Notes: generated from the sequence alone by a model not told the origin. A stretch of 64,000 nucleotides of DNA from Eutreptiella sp. 'Long Island Sound 2002' (GCA_964036045.1 OZ038378.1:163553311-163617310), one strand, 5' to 3'. Positions 48,285 to 61,867 are shown, numbered from the stretch's first letter. Numbers and translations are program-made.

Positions 48285-49643
48285 TTGCGCCCATTTTCTG
48301 CTCAGTTTGTGGTATGGGGCCGAGACAAGTTTTGTTCGTGGTGTATAGTGCATGGCCATGACTCAAGGTGTGAACAAAGCTCAAAAGATATCAGCCAGAA
48401 ATTCTTCAAATTAGCACCATCAGCGAGAGCGACCGATTTGGCATTGAAAAACATATTACAATCCATCCTTTTGATAGATTGCGCCCATTTTGTGCTCAGT
48501 TTGTGGTATGGGGCCGAGACAAGGTTTGTTCGTGGTGTATAGTGCATGGCCATGACTCAAGGTGTGAACAAAGCTCAAAACCCATCGACCAGAAATTCTT
48601 CAAATTAGCATCATCAGCGAGAGCGACCGATTTGGCATTGAAAAAAATTATTACAATCCATCCTTTTGATAGTTTGCGCCCATTTGGTGCTCAGTTTGTG
48701 GTATGGGGCCGAGACAAGGTTTGTTCGTGGTGTATAGTGCATGGCCATGACTCAAGGTGTGATCTAAGCTCAAAACCTATCGACCAGAAATTCTTTAAAT
48801 TACCATCATCAGCGAGAGCGACCGATTCGGCATTGAAAAACATAGTACAATCCATATTTTTGATAGATTGCGCCCATTTTGTGCTCAGTTTGTGGTATGG
48901 GGCCGAGTCAAGGTTTGTTCGTGGTGTATAGTGCATGGCCATGACTCAAGGTGTGATCTAAGCTCAAAACCTATCAACCAGAAATTTTTTAAATTAGCAT
49001 CATCAGCGAGAACGACCGATTTGGCATTGAAAAACATATTACAACCCATCCTTTTGATAGATTGCGCCCATTTTGCCCTCAGTTTGTGGTATGGGCCGAG
49101 ACAAGGTTTGTTCGTGGTGTATAGTGCATGGCCATGACTCAAGGTGTGATCTAAGCTCAAAACCTATCGACCAGAAATTCTTCAAATTAGCATCATCAGC
49201 GAGAGCGACCGATTTGGCTTTGAAAAACATATTACAACCCATCCTTTTGATAGATTGCGCCCATTTTCTGCTCAGTTTGTGGCATGGGGCCGAGACAAGA
49301 GTTGTTCGTGGTGTATAGATGCATGGCCATGACTCAAGGTGTGAACAAAGCTCAAAACCTATCAACCAGAAATTCTTCAAATTAGCATCATCAGCGAGAG
49401 CGACCGATTTGGCATTGAAAAACATATTACAATCCATCTTTTTGATAGATTGCGCCCATTTTGTGCTCAGTTTGTGGTATGGGGCCGAGACAAGGTTTGT
49501 TCGTGGTGTATAGTGCATGGCCATGACTCAAGGTGTGATCTAAGCTCAAAACCTATGGACCAGAAATTCTTTACATTGGCATCATCAGCGAGAGCGACCG
49601 ATTTGGCATTGAAAAACATAGTACAATCCATCCTTTTGATAGA
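48285..49643 (+). repeat. GTGAACAAAGC monomer cluster with irregular lengths
   Basis: Units near here read GGTGTGAACAAAGC in place of GGTGTGATCTAAGC (48368, 48562, 49337; also 44491, and GAACGAAGC at 47012). The change removes the GATC otherwise present in nearly every unit. Lengths are irregular: 195 bp at 48479 (AAAAAAATTATTAC), 193 bp at 49062 (TATGGGCCGAG) and 195 bp at 49255 (TATAGATGCATGG). Units 48285 and 49255 share GGCTTTGAAAAAC just upstream and GCCCATTTTCTGCTC. Confidence 0.78.
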
Positions 49644-51389
49644 TTGCGCCCATTTTGTGCTCAGTTTGTGGTATGGGCCCGAGACAAGGTTTGTTCGCGG
49701 TGTATAGTGCATGGCCATGACTCAAGGTGTGATCTAAGCTCAAAACCTATCGACCAGAAATTCTTTGAATTAGCATCATCAGCGAGAGCGACCGATTTGG
49801 CATTGAAAAACATATTACAATCCATCCTTATGATAGATTGCGCCCATTTTGTGCTCAGTTTGTGGTATGGGGCCGAGACAAGGTTTGTTTGCGGTGTATA
49901 GTGCATGGCCATGACTCAAGGTGTGATCTAAGCTCAAAACCTATCGACCAGAAATTCTTCAAATTAGCATCATCAGCGAGAGCGACCGATTTGGCATTGA
50001 AAAACATATTACAACCCAACCTTTTGATAGATTGCGCCCATTTTGTGCTCAGTTTGTGGTATGGGGCCGAGACAAGGTTTGTTCGTGGTGTATAGTGCAT
50101 GGCCATGACTCAAGGTGTGATCTAAGCTCAAAACCTATCAACCAGAAATTCTTCAAATTAGCATCATCAGCGAGAGCGACCGATTTGGCATTGAAAAACA
50201 TATTACAACCCATCCTTTTGATAGATTGCGCCCATTTTGTGCTCAGTTTGTGGTATGGGGCCGAGACAAGGTTTGTTCGTGGTGTATAGTGCATGGCCAT
50301 GACTCGAGGTGTGATCTAAGCTCAAAACCTATCGACCAGAAATTCTTCAAATTAGCATCATCAGCGAGAGCGACCGATTTGGCATTGAAAAACATATTAC
50401 AACCCATCCTTTTGATAGATTGCGCCCATTTTGTGCTCAGTTTGTGGTATGGGGCCGAGACAAGGTTTGTTCGTGGTGTATAGTGCATGGCCATGACTCA
50501 AGGTGTGATCTAAGCTCAAAACCTATCGACCACAAATTCTTTAAATTACCATCATCAGCGAGAGCGACCGATTTGGCATTGAAAAACATATTACCACCCA
50601 TCCTTTTGATGGATTGCGCCCATTTTGCGCTCAGTTTGTGGTATGGGGCCGAGACAAGGTTCGTTCGTGGTGTATAGTGCATGGCCATGACTCAAGGTGT
50701 GATCTAAGCTCAAAACCTATCGACCAGAAATTCTTTAAATTAGCATCATCAGCGAGAGCGACCGATTTGGCATTGAAAAACATATTACAATCCATCCTTT
50801 TGATAGATTGCGCCCATTTTGTGCTCAGTTTGTGGTATGGGGCCGAGACAAGGTTCGTTCGTGGTGTATAGCGCATGGCCATGACTCAAGGTGTGATCTA
50901 AGCTCAAAACCTATCGACCAGAAATTCTTTAAATTGGCATCATCAGCGAGAGCGACCGATTTGGCATTGAAAAACATATTACAACCCATCCCTTTGATAG
51001 ATTGCGCCCATTTTGTGCTCAGTTTGTGGTATGGGGACGAGACAAGGTTTGTTCGTGGTGTATAGTGCATGGCCATGACTCAAGGTGTGATCTAAGCACA
51101 AAACCTATCAACCAGAAATTCTTCAAATTAGCATCATCAGCGAGAGCGACTGATTTGGCATTGAAAAACATATTACAACCCATCCTTTTGATAGATTGCG
51201 CCCATTTGGTGCTCAGTTTGTGGTATGGGGCCGAGACAAGGTTTGTTCGTGGTGTATAGTGCATGGCCATGACTCAAGGTGTGATCTAAGCTCAAAACCT
51301 ATCAACCAGAAATTCTTTAAATTAGCATCATCAGCGAGAGCGACCGATTTGGCATTGAAAAACATATTACAATCCATCCTTTTGATAGA

Positions 51390-51777
51390 TTGCGCCCCTT
51401 TTGGGCTCAGTTTGTGGTATGGGGCCGAGACAAGAGTTGTTCGTGGTGTATAGTGCATGGCCATGACTCAAGGTGTGATCTAAGCTCAAAACCTATCAAC
51501 CAGAAATTCTTCAAATTAGCATCATCAGCGAGAGCGACCGATTTGGCATTGAAAAACATATTACAATCCATCCTTTTGATAGATTGCGCCCCTTTTGGGC
51601 TCAGTTTGTGGTATGGGGCCGAGACAAGAGTTGTTCGTGGTGTATAGTGCATGGCCATGACTCAAGGTGTGATCTAAGCTCAAAGCCTATCGACCAGAAA
51701 TTCTTCAAATTAGCATCATCAGCGAGAGCGACCGATTTGGCATTGAAAAACATATTACAATCCATCCTTTTGATAGA
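51390..51777 (+). repeat. Adjacent duplicated monomer pair
   Basis: Two neighbouring units (51390-51583 and 51584-51777) both start GCGCCCCTTTTGGGCTCAG and both carry GAGACAAGAGTTG. This combination occurs nowhere else I can see, so it is a one-monomer duplication. Confidence 0.78.
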
Positions 51778-51971
51778 TTGCGCCCATTTTGTGCTCAGTT
51801 TGTGGTATGGGGCCGAGACAAGGTTTGTTCGCAGTGTATAGTACATGGCCATGACTCAAGGTGTGATCTAAGCTCAAAACCTATCAACCAGAAATTCTTC
51901 AAATTAGCATCATCAGCGAGAGCGACCGATTTGGCATTGAAAAACATATTACAATCCATCCTTTTGATAGA

Positions 51972-54299
51972 TTGCGCCCATTTTGTGCTCAGTTTGTGGT
52001 ATGGGGCCCAGACAAGAGTTGTTCGTGGTGTATAGTGCATGGCCATGACTCAAGGTGTGATCTGAGCTCAAAACCTATGGACCAGAAATTCTTCAAATTA
52101 GCATCATCAGCGAGAGCGACCGATTTGGCATTGAAAAACATATTACAATGCATCCTTTTGATAGATTGCGCCCATTTTGTGCTCAGTTTGTGGTATGGGG
52201 CCGAGACAAGGTTTGTTCGTGGTGTATAGTGCATGGCCATGACTCAAGGTGTCATCTAAGCTCAAAACCTATCGACCAGAAATTCTTTAAATTAGCATCA
52301 TCAGCGAGAGCGACCGATTTGGCATTGAAAACCATATTACAACCCATCCATTTGATAGATTGCGCCCATTTTGTGCTCAGTTTGTGGTATGGGGCCGAGA
52401 CAAGGTTTGTCCGTGGTGTATAGTGCATGGCCATGACTCAACGTGTGATCTAAGCTCAAAACCTATCAACCAGAAATTCTTCAAATTAGCATCATCAGCG
52501 AGAGCGACCGATTTGGCATTGAAAAACATATTGCAACCCATCCTTTTGATAGATTGCGCCCATTTTGTGCTCAGTTTGTGGTATGGGGCCGAGACAAGGT
52601 TTGTTCGTGGTGTATAGTGCATGGCCATGACTCAAGGTGTGATCTAAGCTCAAAACCTATCGACCAGAAATTCTTTAAATTAGCATCATTAGCGAGAGCG
52701 ACCGATTTGGCATTGAAAAACATATTACAACCCATCTTTTTGATAGATTGCGCCCATTTTGTGCTCAGTTTGTGGTATGGGGCCGAGACAAGGTTTGTTC
52801 GTGGTGTATAGTGCATGGCCATGACTCAAGGTGTGATCTAAGCTGAAAACCTATCGACCAGAAATTCTTTAAATTAGCATCATTAGCGAGAGCGACCGAT
52901 TTGGCATTGAAAAACATATTACAACCCATCCTTTTGATAGATTGCGCCCATTTTGTGCTCAGTTTGTGGTATGGGGCCGAGACAAGGTTTGTTCGTGGTG
53001 TATAGTGCATGGCCATGACTCAAGGTGTGATCTAAGCTCAAAACCTATCAACCAGAAATTCTTTATATTAGCATCATCAGCGAGAGCGACCGATTTGGCA
53101 CTGAAAAACATATTACAACCCATCCTTTTGGTAGATTGCGCCCATTTTGTGCTCAGTTTGTGGTATGGGGCCGAGACAAGAGTTGTTCGTGGTGTATAGT
53201 GCATGGCCATGACTCAAGGTTTGATCTAAGCTCAAAACCTATCAACCAGAAATTCTTCAAATTAGCATCACCAGCGAGAGCGACTGATTTGGCATTGAAA
53301 AACATATTACAATCCATCCTTTTGATAGATTGCGCCCATTTTGTGCTCAGTTTGTGGTATGGGGCCCAGACAAGAGTTGTTTGTGGTGTATAGTGCATGG
53401 CCATGACTCAAGGTGTGATCTGAGCTCAAAACCTATCAACCAGAAATTCTTCAAATTAGCATCATCAGCGAGAGCGACCGATTTGGCATTGAAAAACATA
53501 TTACAATGCATCCTTTTGATAGATTGCGCCCATTTTGTGCTCAGTTTGTGGTATGGGGCCGGAACAAGGTTTGTTCGTGGTGTATAGTGCATGGCCATGA
53601 CTCAAGGTGTGATCTAAGCTCAAAACCTATCAACCAGAAATTCTTTAAATTAGCATCATCAGCGAGAGCGACCGATTTGGCATTCAAAAACATATTACAA
53701 CCCATCCTTTTGATAGATTGCGCCCATTTTGTGCTCAGTTTGTGGTATGGGGCCGAGACAAGGTTTGTTCGTGGTGTATAGTGCATGGCCATGACTCAAC
53801 GTGTGATCTAAGCTCAAAACCTATCAACCAGAAATTCTTCAAATTAGCATCATCAGCGAAAGCGACCGATTTGGCATTGAAAAACATATTACAACCCATC
53901 CTTTTGATAGATTGCGCCCATTTTGTGCTCAGTTTGTGGTATGGGGCCAAGACAAGGTTTGTTCGTGGTGTATAGTGCATGACCATGACTCAAGGTGTGA
54001 TCTAAGCTCAAAACCTATCGACCAGAAATTCTTCAAACTAGCATCATTAGCGAGAGCGACCGATTTGGCATTGAAAAACATATTACAACCCATCCTTTTG
54101 ATAGATTGCGCCCATTTTGTGCTCAGTTTGTGGTATGGGGCCGAGACAAGGTTTGTTCGTGGTGTATAGTGCATGGCCATGACTCAAGGTGTGATCTAAG
54201 CTCAAAACCTATCGACCAGAAATTCTTTAAATTAGCATCATCAGCGAGAGCGACCGATTTGGCACTGAAAAACATATTACAACCCATCCTTTTGATAGA
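51972..54299 (+). repeat. Seven-monomer shifted repeat (1358 bp)
   Basis: Units from 51972 recur from 53330. Shared markers are GGGGCCCAGACAAGAG (52004 and 53362), GATCTGAGCTC (52060 and 53418), ACAATGCATCC (52145 and 53503), TCAACGTGTG (52438 and 53796) and ATTAGCGAGAG (52687 and 54045). The match covers about four to five monomers. All units up to 54299 are 194 bp. Confidence 0.83.
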
Positions 54300-54880
54300 T
54301 TGTGCCCTTTTTGTAGTCAGTTTGTGGTATGGGGCCGAGACAAGGTTTGTTCGTGGTGTATAGTGCATGGCCATGACTCAAGTGTGATCTAAGGTCAAAA
54401 CCTATCAACCATAAATTCTTTATATTAGCATCATCAGCGAGAGCGACCGATTTGGCATTGAAAAACATATTCCAACCCATCCTTTTGATAGATTGCGCCC
54501 ATTTTGAGCTCAGTTTGTGGTATGGGGCCGAGAAAAGGTTTGTTCGTGGTGTAAAGTGCATGGCCATATCTCAAGGTGTGATCTAAGCTCAAAACCTATC
54601 AACCAGAAATCCTTCAACTTGGGATCATCAGCGAGAGCGACCTATTTGGCATTGAAAAACATATTACAACCCATCCTTTTGATAGATTGCGCCCATTTTG
54701 TGCTCAGTTTGTGGTATGGGCCCGAGTCAAGGTTTGTTCGTGGTGTATAGTGCATGGCCATGACTCAAGGTGTGGTCTGAGCTCAAAACCTATCGACCAG
54801 AAATTCTTCAAATTAGCATCATCAGCGAGAGCGACCGATTTGGCATTGAAAAACATATTACAACCCATCCTTTTGATAGA
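54300..54880 (+). repeat. Diverged monomer cluster
   Basis: Three successive units carry many private changes: CCTTTTTGTAGTCAG, CTCAAGTGTGATC (a 1-bp loss, giving a 193-bp unit at 54300), CCATAAATTC, ATATTCCAACCC, TTTTGAGCTCAG, GTGTAAAGTGC, CCATATCTCAAGG, GAAATCCTTCAACTTGGG, GACCTATTTGG and GTGTGGTCTGAGC. No copy of this set exists elsewhere in the window. Confidence 0.78.
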
Positions 54881-56820
54881 TTGCGCCCATTTTGCGCTCA
54901 GTTTGTGGTATGGGGCCGAGACAAGGTTTGTTCGTGGTGTATAGTGCATGGCCATGACTCAAGGTGTGATCTAAGGTCAAAACCTAACAACCAGAAATTC
55001 TTTAAATTGGCATCATCAGCGAGAGCGACGAATTTGGCATTGAAAATCATATTACAACCCATCCTTTTGATAGATTGTGCCCATTTTGTGCTCAGTTTGT
55101 GGTATGGGGCCGAGACAAGGTTTGTTCGTGGTGTATAGTGCATGGCCATGACTCAAGGTGTGATCTAAGCTCAAAACCTATCGACCAGAAATTCTTTAAA
55201 TTAGCATCATCAGCGAGAGCGACCAATTTGGCATTGAAAAACATATTACAACCCATCCTTTTGATAGATTGCGCCCATTTTGTGCTCAGTTTGTGGTATG
55301 GGGCCGAGACAAGGTTTGTTCGTGGTGTATAGTGCATGGCCATGACTCAAGGTGTGATCTAAGCTCAAAACCTATCAACCAGAAATTCTTCAAATTAGCA
55401 TCATCAGCGAGAGCGACCGACTTGGCATTGAAAAACACATTACAACCCATCCTTTTGATAGATTGTGCCCATTTTGTGCTCACTTTGTGGTATGGGGCCG
55501 AGACAAGGTTTGTTCGTGGTGTATAGTGCATGGCCATGACTCAAGGTGTGATCTAAGCTCAAAACCTATCGACCAGAAATTCTTCAAATTAGCATCATCA
55601 GCGAGAGCGACTGATTTGGCATTGAAAAACATATTACAATCCATCCTTTTGAGACATTGTGCCCATTTTGTGCTCAGTTTGTGGTATGGCGCCGAGACAA
55701 GGTTTGTTCGTTGTGTATAGTGCATGGCCATGACTCAAAGTGTGATCTAAGCTCAAAACCTATCGACCAGAAATTCTTCAAATTAGCATCATCAGCGAGA
55801 GCGACTGATTTGGCATTGAAAAACATATTACAATCCATCCTTTTGAGACATTGCGCCCATTTTGTGCTCAGTTTGTGGTATGGGGCCGAGACAAGGGTTG
55901 TTCGTGGTGTATAGTGCATGGCAATGACTCAAGGTGTGATCTAAGCTCAAAACCTATCGACCAGAAATTCTTCAAATTAACATCATCAGCGAGAGCGACC
56001 GATTTGGCATTGAAAAACATATTACAACCCATCCTTTTGAAAGATTGTGCCCATTTTGTGCTCAGTTTGTGGTATGGGGCCGAGACAAGGTTTGTTCGTG
56101 GTGTATAGTGCATGGCCATGACTCAAGGTGTGATCTAAGCTCAAAACCTATCGACCAGAAATTCTTTATATTAGCATCATCAGCGAGAGCAACCAATTTG
56201 GCATTGAAAAACATATTACAACCCATCCTTTTAATAGATTGCGCCCATTTTGTGCTCAGTTTGTGGTATGGGGCCGAGACAAGGTTTGTTCGTGGTGTAT
56301 AGTGCATGGCCATGACTCAAGGTGTGATCCAAGCTCAAAACCTATTGACCAGAAATTCTTCAAATTAGCATCATCAGCGAGAGCGACCAATTTGGCATTG
56401 AAAACCATATTACAACCCATCCTTTTGATAGATTGTGCCTATTTTGTGCTCAGTTTGTGGTATGGGGCCGAGACAAGGTTTGTTCGTGGTGTATAGTGCA
56501 TGGCCATGACTCAAGGTGTGATCTAAGCTCAAAACCTATCGACCAGAAATTCTTCAAATTAGCATCATCAGCGAGAGCGACTGATTTGGCATTGAAAAAC
56601 ATATTACAATCCATCCTTTTGAGACATTGCGCCCATTTTGTGCTCAGTTTGTGGTATGGGGCCGAGACAAGGTTTGTTCGTGGTGTATAGTGCATGGCCA
56701 TGACTCAAGGTGTGATCTAAGCTCAAAACCTATCGACCAGAAATTCTTCAAATTAGCATCATCAGCGAGAGCGACCGATTTGGCATTGAAAAACATATTA
56801 CAACCCATCCTTTTGATAGA

Positions 56821-59800
56821 TTGTGCCCATTTTGTGCTCAGTTTGTGGTATGGGCCCGAGACAAGGTTTGTTCGTGGTGTATAGTGCATGGCCATCACTC
56901 AAGGTGTGATCTAAGCTCAAAACTTATCGACCAGAAATTCTTCAAATTAGCATCATCAGCGAGAGCGACTGATTTGGCATTGAAAAACATATTACAATCC
57001 ATCCTTTTGAGACATTGCGCCCATTTTGTGCTCAGTTTGTGGTATGGGGCCGAGACAAGATTTGTTCGTGGTGTATAGTGCATGGCCATGACTCAAGGTG
57101 TGATCTAAGCTCAAAGACCTATCGACCAGAAATATTTCAAATTAGCATCATCGGCGAGAGCGACCGATTTGGCATTGAAAAACATATTACAACCCATCCT
57201 TTTGATAGATTGTGCCCATTTTGTGCTCAGTTTGTGGTATGGGGCCGAGACAAGGTTTGTTCGTGGTGTATAGGGCATGGCCATGACTCAAGGTGTGATC
57301 TAAGCTCAAAACCTATCAACCAGAAATCCTTCAAATTAGCATCATCAGCGAGAGCGACTGATTTGGCATTGAAAAACATATTACAATCCATCCTTTTGAG
57401 ACATTGCGCCCATTTTGTGCTCAGTTTGTGGTATGGGGCCAAGACAAGGTTTGTTCGTGGTGTATAGTGCATGGCCATGACTCGAGGTGTGATCTAAGCT
57501 CAAAACCTATCGACCAGAAATACTTTAAATTAGCATCATCAGCGAGAGCGACCAATTTGGCATTGAAAAACATATTACAACCCATCCTTTTGATAGATTG
57601 CGCCCATTTTGTGCTCAGTTTGTGGTATGGGGCCGAGACAAGGTTTGTTCGTGGTGTATAGTGCATGGCCATGACTCAAGGTGTGATCTAAGCTCAAAAC
57701 CTATCGACCAGAAATTCTTCAAATTAGCATAATCAGCGAGAGCGACCGATTTGGCATTGAAAAACATATTACAACCCATCCTTTTGATAGATTGTGCCCA
57801 TTTTGTTCTCAGTTTGTGGTATGGGGCCGAGACAAGGTTTGTTCGTGGTGTATAGTGCATGGCCATGACTCAAGGTGTGATCTAAGCTCAAAATCTATCG
57901 ACCAGAAATTCTTCAAATTAGCATCATCAGCGAGAGCGACCGATTTGGCATTGAAAAACATATTACAACCCATCCTTTTGATAGATTGCGCCCATTTTGT
58001 GCTCAGTTTGTGGTATGGGGCCGAGACAAGGTTTGTTCGTGGTGTATAGTGCATGGCCATGACTCAACGTGTGATCTAAGCTCAAAACCAATCGACCAGA
58101 AATTCTCCATATTAGCATCATCAGCGAGAGCGACCAATTTGGCATTGAAAAACATATTACAACCCATCCTTTTGATAGATTGCGCCCATTTTGTGCTCAG
58201 TTTGTGGTATGGGGCCGAGACAAGGTTTGTTCGTGGTGTAGAGTGCATGGCCATGACTCAAGGTGTGATCTAAGCTCAAAACCTATCGACCAGAAATTCT
58301 TCAAATTAGCATCATCAGCGAGAGCGACCAATTTGGCATTGAAAAACATATTACAACCCATCTCTTTGATAGATTGCGCCCATTTTGTGCTCATTTTGTG
58401 GTATGGGGCCGAGACAAGGTTTGTTCGTGGTGTATAGTGCATGGCCATGACTCAAGGTGTCATCTAAGCTCAAAACCTATCGACCAGAAATTCTTCAAAT
58501 TAGCATCATCAGCGAGAGCGACCGATTTGGCATTGAAAAACATATTACAACCCATCCTTTTGATAGATTGTGCCCATTTTGTGCTCAGTTTGTGGTATGG
58601 GCCCGAGACAAGGTTTGTTCGTGGTGTATAGTGCATGGCCATGACTCAAGGTGTGATCTAAGCTCAAAGACCTATCGACCAGAAATATTTCAAATTAGCA
58701 TCATCGGCGAGAGCGACCGATTTGGCATTGAAAAACATATTACAACCCATCTTTTTGATAGATTGTGCCCATTTTGTGCTCAGTTTGTGGTATGGGGCCG
58801 AGACAAGGTTTGTTCGTGGTGTATAGTGCATGGCCATGACTCAAGGTGTGATCTAAGCTCAAAACCTATCGACCAGAAATTCTTCAAATTAGCATCATCA
58901 GCGAGAGCGACCGATTTGGCATTGAAAAACATATTACAACCCATCCTTTTGATAGATTGTGCCCATTTTGTGCTCAGTTTGTGGTATGGGCCCGAGACAA
59001 GGTTTGTTCGTGGTGTATAGTGCATGGCCATGACTCAAGGTGTGATCTAAGCTCAAAGACCTATCGACCAGAAATATTTCAAATTAGCATCATCGGCGAG
59101 AGCGACCGATTTGGCATTGAAAAACATATTACAACCCATCCTTTTGAGACATTGCGCCCATTTTGTGCTCAGTTTGTGGTATGGGGCCGAGACAAGGTTT
59201 GTTCGTGGTGTATAGTGCATGGCCATGACTCAAGGTGTGATCTAAGCTCAAAACCTATCGACCAGAAATTCTTCAAATTAGCATCATCAGCGAGAGCGAC
59301 CGATTTGGCATTGAAAAACATATTACAACCCATCCTTTTGATAGATTGTGCCCATTTTGTGCTCAGTTTGTGGTATGGGCCCGAGACAAGGTTTGTTCGT
59401 GGTGTATAGTGCATGGCCATGACTCAAGGTGTGATCTAAGCTCAAAACTCATCGACCAGAAATTCTTCAAATTAGCATCATCAGCGAGAGCGACTGATTT
59501 GGCATTGAAAAACATATTACAATCCATCCTTTTGAGACATTGCGCCCATTTTGTGCTCAGTTTGTGGTATGGGGCCGAGACAAGGTTTGTTCGTGGTGTA
59601 TAGTGCATGGCCATGACTCAAGGTGTGATCTAAGCTCAAAGACCTATCGACCAGAAATATTTCAAATTAGCATCATCGGCGAGAGCGACCGATTTGGCAT
59701 TGAAAAACATATTACCACCCATCCTTTTGATAGATTGTGCCCATTTTGTGCTCAGTTTGTGGTATGGGGCCGAGACAAGGTTTGTTCGTGGTGTATAGGG

Positions 59801-61091
59801 CATGGCCATGACTCAAGGTGTGATCTAAGCTCAAAACCTATCAACCAGAAATCCTTCAAATTAGCATCATCAGCGAGAGCGACTGATTTGGCATTGAAAA
59901 ACATATTACAATCCATCCTTTTGAGACATTGCGCCCATTTTGTGCTCAGTTTGTGGTATGGGGCCAAGACAAGGTTTGTTCGTGGTGTATAGTGCATGGC
60001 CATGACTCAAGGTGTGATCTAAGATCAAAACCTATCGACCAGAAATACTTTAAATTAGCATCATCAGCGAGAGCGACCAATTTGGCATTGAAAAACATAT
60101 TACAACCCATCCTTTTGATAGATTGCGCCCATTTTGTGCTCAGTTTGTGGTATTGGGCCGAGACAAGGTTTGTTCGTGGTGTATAGTGCATGGCCATGAC
60201 TCAAGGTGTGATCTAAGCTCAAAACCTATCGACCAGAAATTCTTCGAATTAGCATAATCAGCGAGAGCGACCGATTTGGCATTGAAAAACATATTACAAC
60301 CCATCCTTTTGATAGATTGTGCCCATTTTGTTCTCAGTTTGTGGTATGGGGCCGAGACAAGGTTTGTTCGTGGTGTATAGTGCATGGCCATGACTCAAGG
60401 TGTGATCTAAGCTCAAAATCTATCGACCAGAAATTCTTCAAATTAGCATCATCAGCGAGAGCGACCGATTTGGCATTGAAAAACATATTACAACCCATCC
60501 TTTTGATAGATTGCGCCTATTTTGTGCTCAGTTTGTGGTATGGGGCCGAGACAAGGTTTGTTCGTGGTGTATAGTGCATGGCCATGACTCAACGTGTGAT
60601 CTAAGCTCAAAACCAATCGACCAGAAATTCTCCATATTAGCATCATCAGCGAGAGCGACCAATTTGGCATTGAAAAACATATTACAACCCATCCTTTTGA
60701 TAGATTGCGCCCATTTTGTGCTCAGTTTGTGGTATGGGGCCGAGACAAGGTTTGTTCGTGGTGTAGAGTGCATGGCCATGACTCAAGGTGTGATCTAAGC
60801 TCAAAACTATCGACCAGAAATTCTTCAAATTAGCATCATCAGCGAGAGCGACCAATTTGGCATTGAAAAACATATTACAACCCATCCTTTTGATAGATTG
60901 CGCCCTTTTTGTGCTCATTTTGTGGTATGGGGCCGAGACAAGGTTTGTTCGTGGTGTATAGTGCATGGCCATGACTCAAGGTGTGATCTAAGCTCAAAAC
61001 CTATCGACCAGAAATTCTTCAAATTAGCATCATCAGCGAGAGCGACCGATTTGGCATTGAAAAACATATTACAAACCATCCCTTTGATAGA
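56821..61091 (+). repeat. Nine-monomer duplication split by a four-monomer insert (shift 2525 bp)
   Basis: Block 56821-58567 matches 59346-61091. Shared markers are CTCAAAGACC with GAAATATTTC (57110 and 59635), GTATAGGGCATGG (57267 and 59792), GAAATCCTTC (57324 and 59849), GGCCAAGACAAGG (57437 and 59962), GAAATACTTTAAATT (57516 and 60041), GCATAATCAGCG (57728 and 60253), TTGTTCTCAG (57804 and 60329), AAAATCTATCG (57891 and 60416), TCTCCATATT (58104 and 60629), GTAGAGTGCATGG (58237 and 60762) and GCTCATTTTGTGG. Between the copies, 58568-59345 holds two copies of a 389-bp dimer. Confidence 0.9.
58568..59345 (+). repeat. Dimer repeat, 2 x 389 bp
   Basis: Two tandem pairs (58568 and 58957), each a 195-bp unit with CTCAAAGACCTATCGACC and GAAATATTTC followed by a 194-bp unit. 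They differ at the junction (CTTTTTGATAGATTGTGCC versus CTTTTGAGACATTGCGCC). This dimer separates the two copies of the larger duplication. Confidence 0.83.
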
Positions 61092-61867
61092 TTGTGCCCA
61101 TTTTGTGCTCAGTTTGTGGTATGGGGCCGAGAAAAGGTTTGTTCGTGGTGTATAGTGCATGGCCATGACTCAAGGTGTGATCTAAGCTCAAAACCTATCG
61201 ACCAGAAATTCTTCAAATTAGCATCATCAGCGAGAGCGACTGATTTGGCATTCAAAAACATATTACAACCCATCCTTTTGAGACATTGCGCCCATTTTGT
61301 GCTCAGTTTGTGGTATGGGGCCGAGACAAGGTTTGTTCGTGGTGTATAGTGCATGGCCATGACTCAAGGTGTGATCTAAGCTCAAAACCTATCGACCAGA
61401 AATTCTTCAAATTAGCATCATCAGCGAGAGCGACTGATTTGGCATTGAAAAACATATTACAACCCATGCTTTTGAGACATTGCGCCCATTTTGTGCTCAG
61501 TTTGTGGTATGGGGCCGAGACAAGGTTTGTTCGTGGTGTATAGTGCATGGCCATGACTCAACGTGTGATCTAAGCTCAAAACCTATCGACCGGAAATTCT
61601 TCAAATTAGCATCATCAGCGAGAGCGACCGATTTGGCATTGAAAAACATATTACAACCCATCCTTTTGATAGACTGTGCCCATTTTGTGCTCAGTTTGTG
61701 GTATGGGGCCGAGACAAGGTTTGTTCGTGGTGTATAGTGCATGGCCATGACTCAAGGTGTGATCTAAGCTCAAAACCTATCGACCAGAAATTCTTCAAAT
61801 TAGCATCATCAGCGAGAGCGACTGATTTGGCATTGAAAAACATATTACAATCCATCCTTTTGAGACA

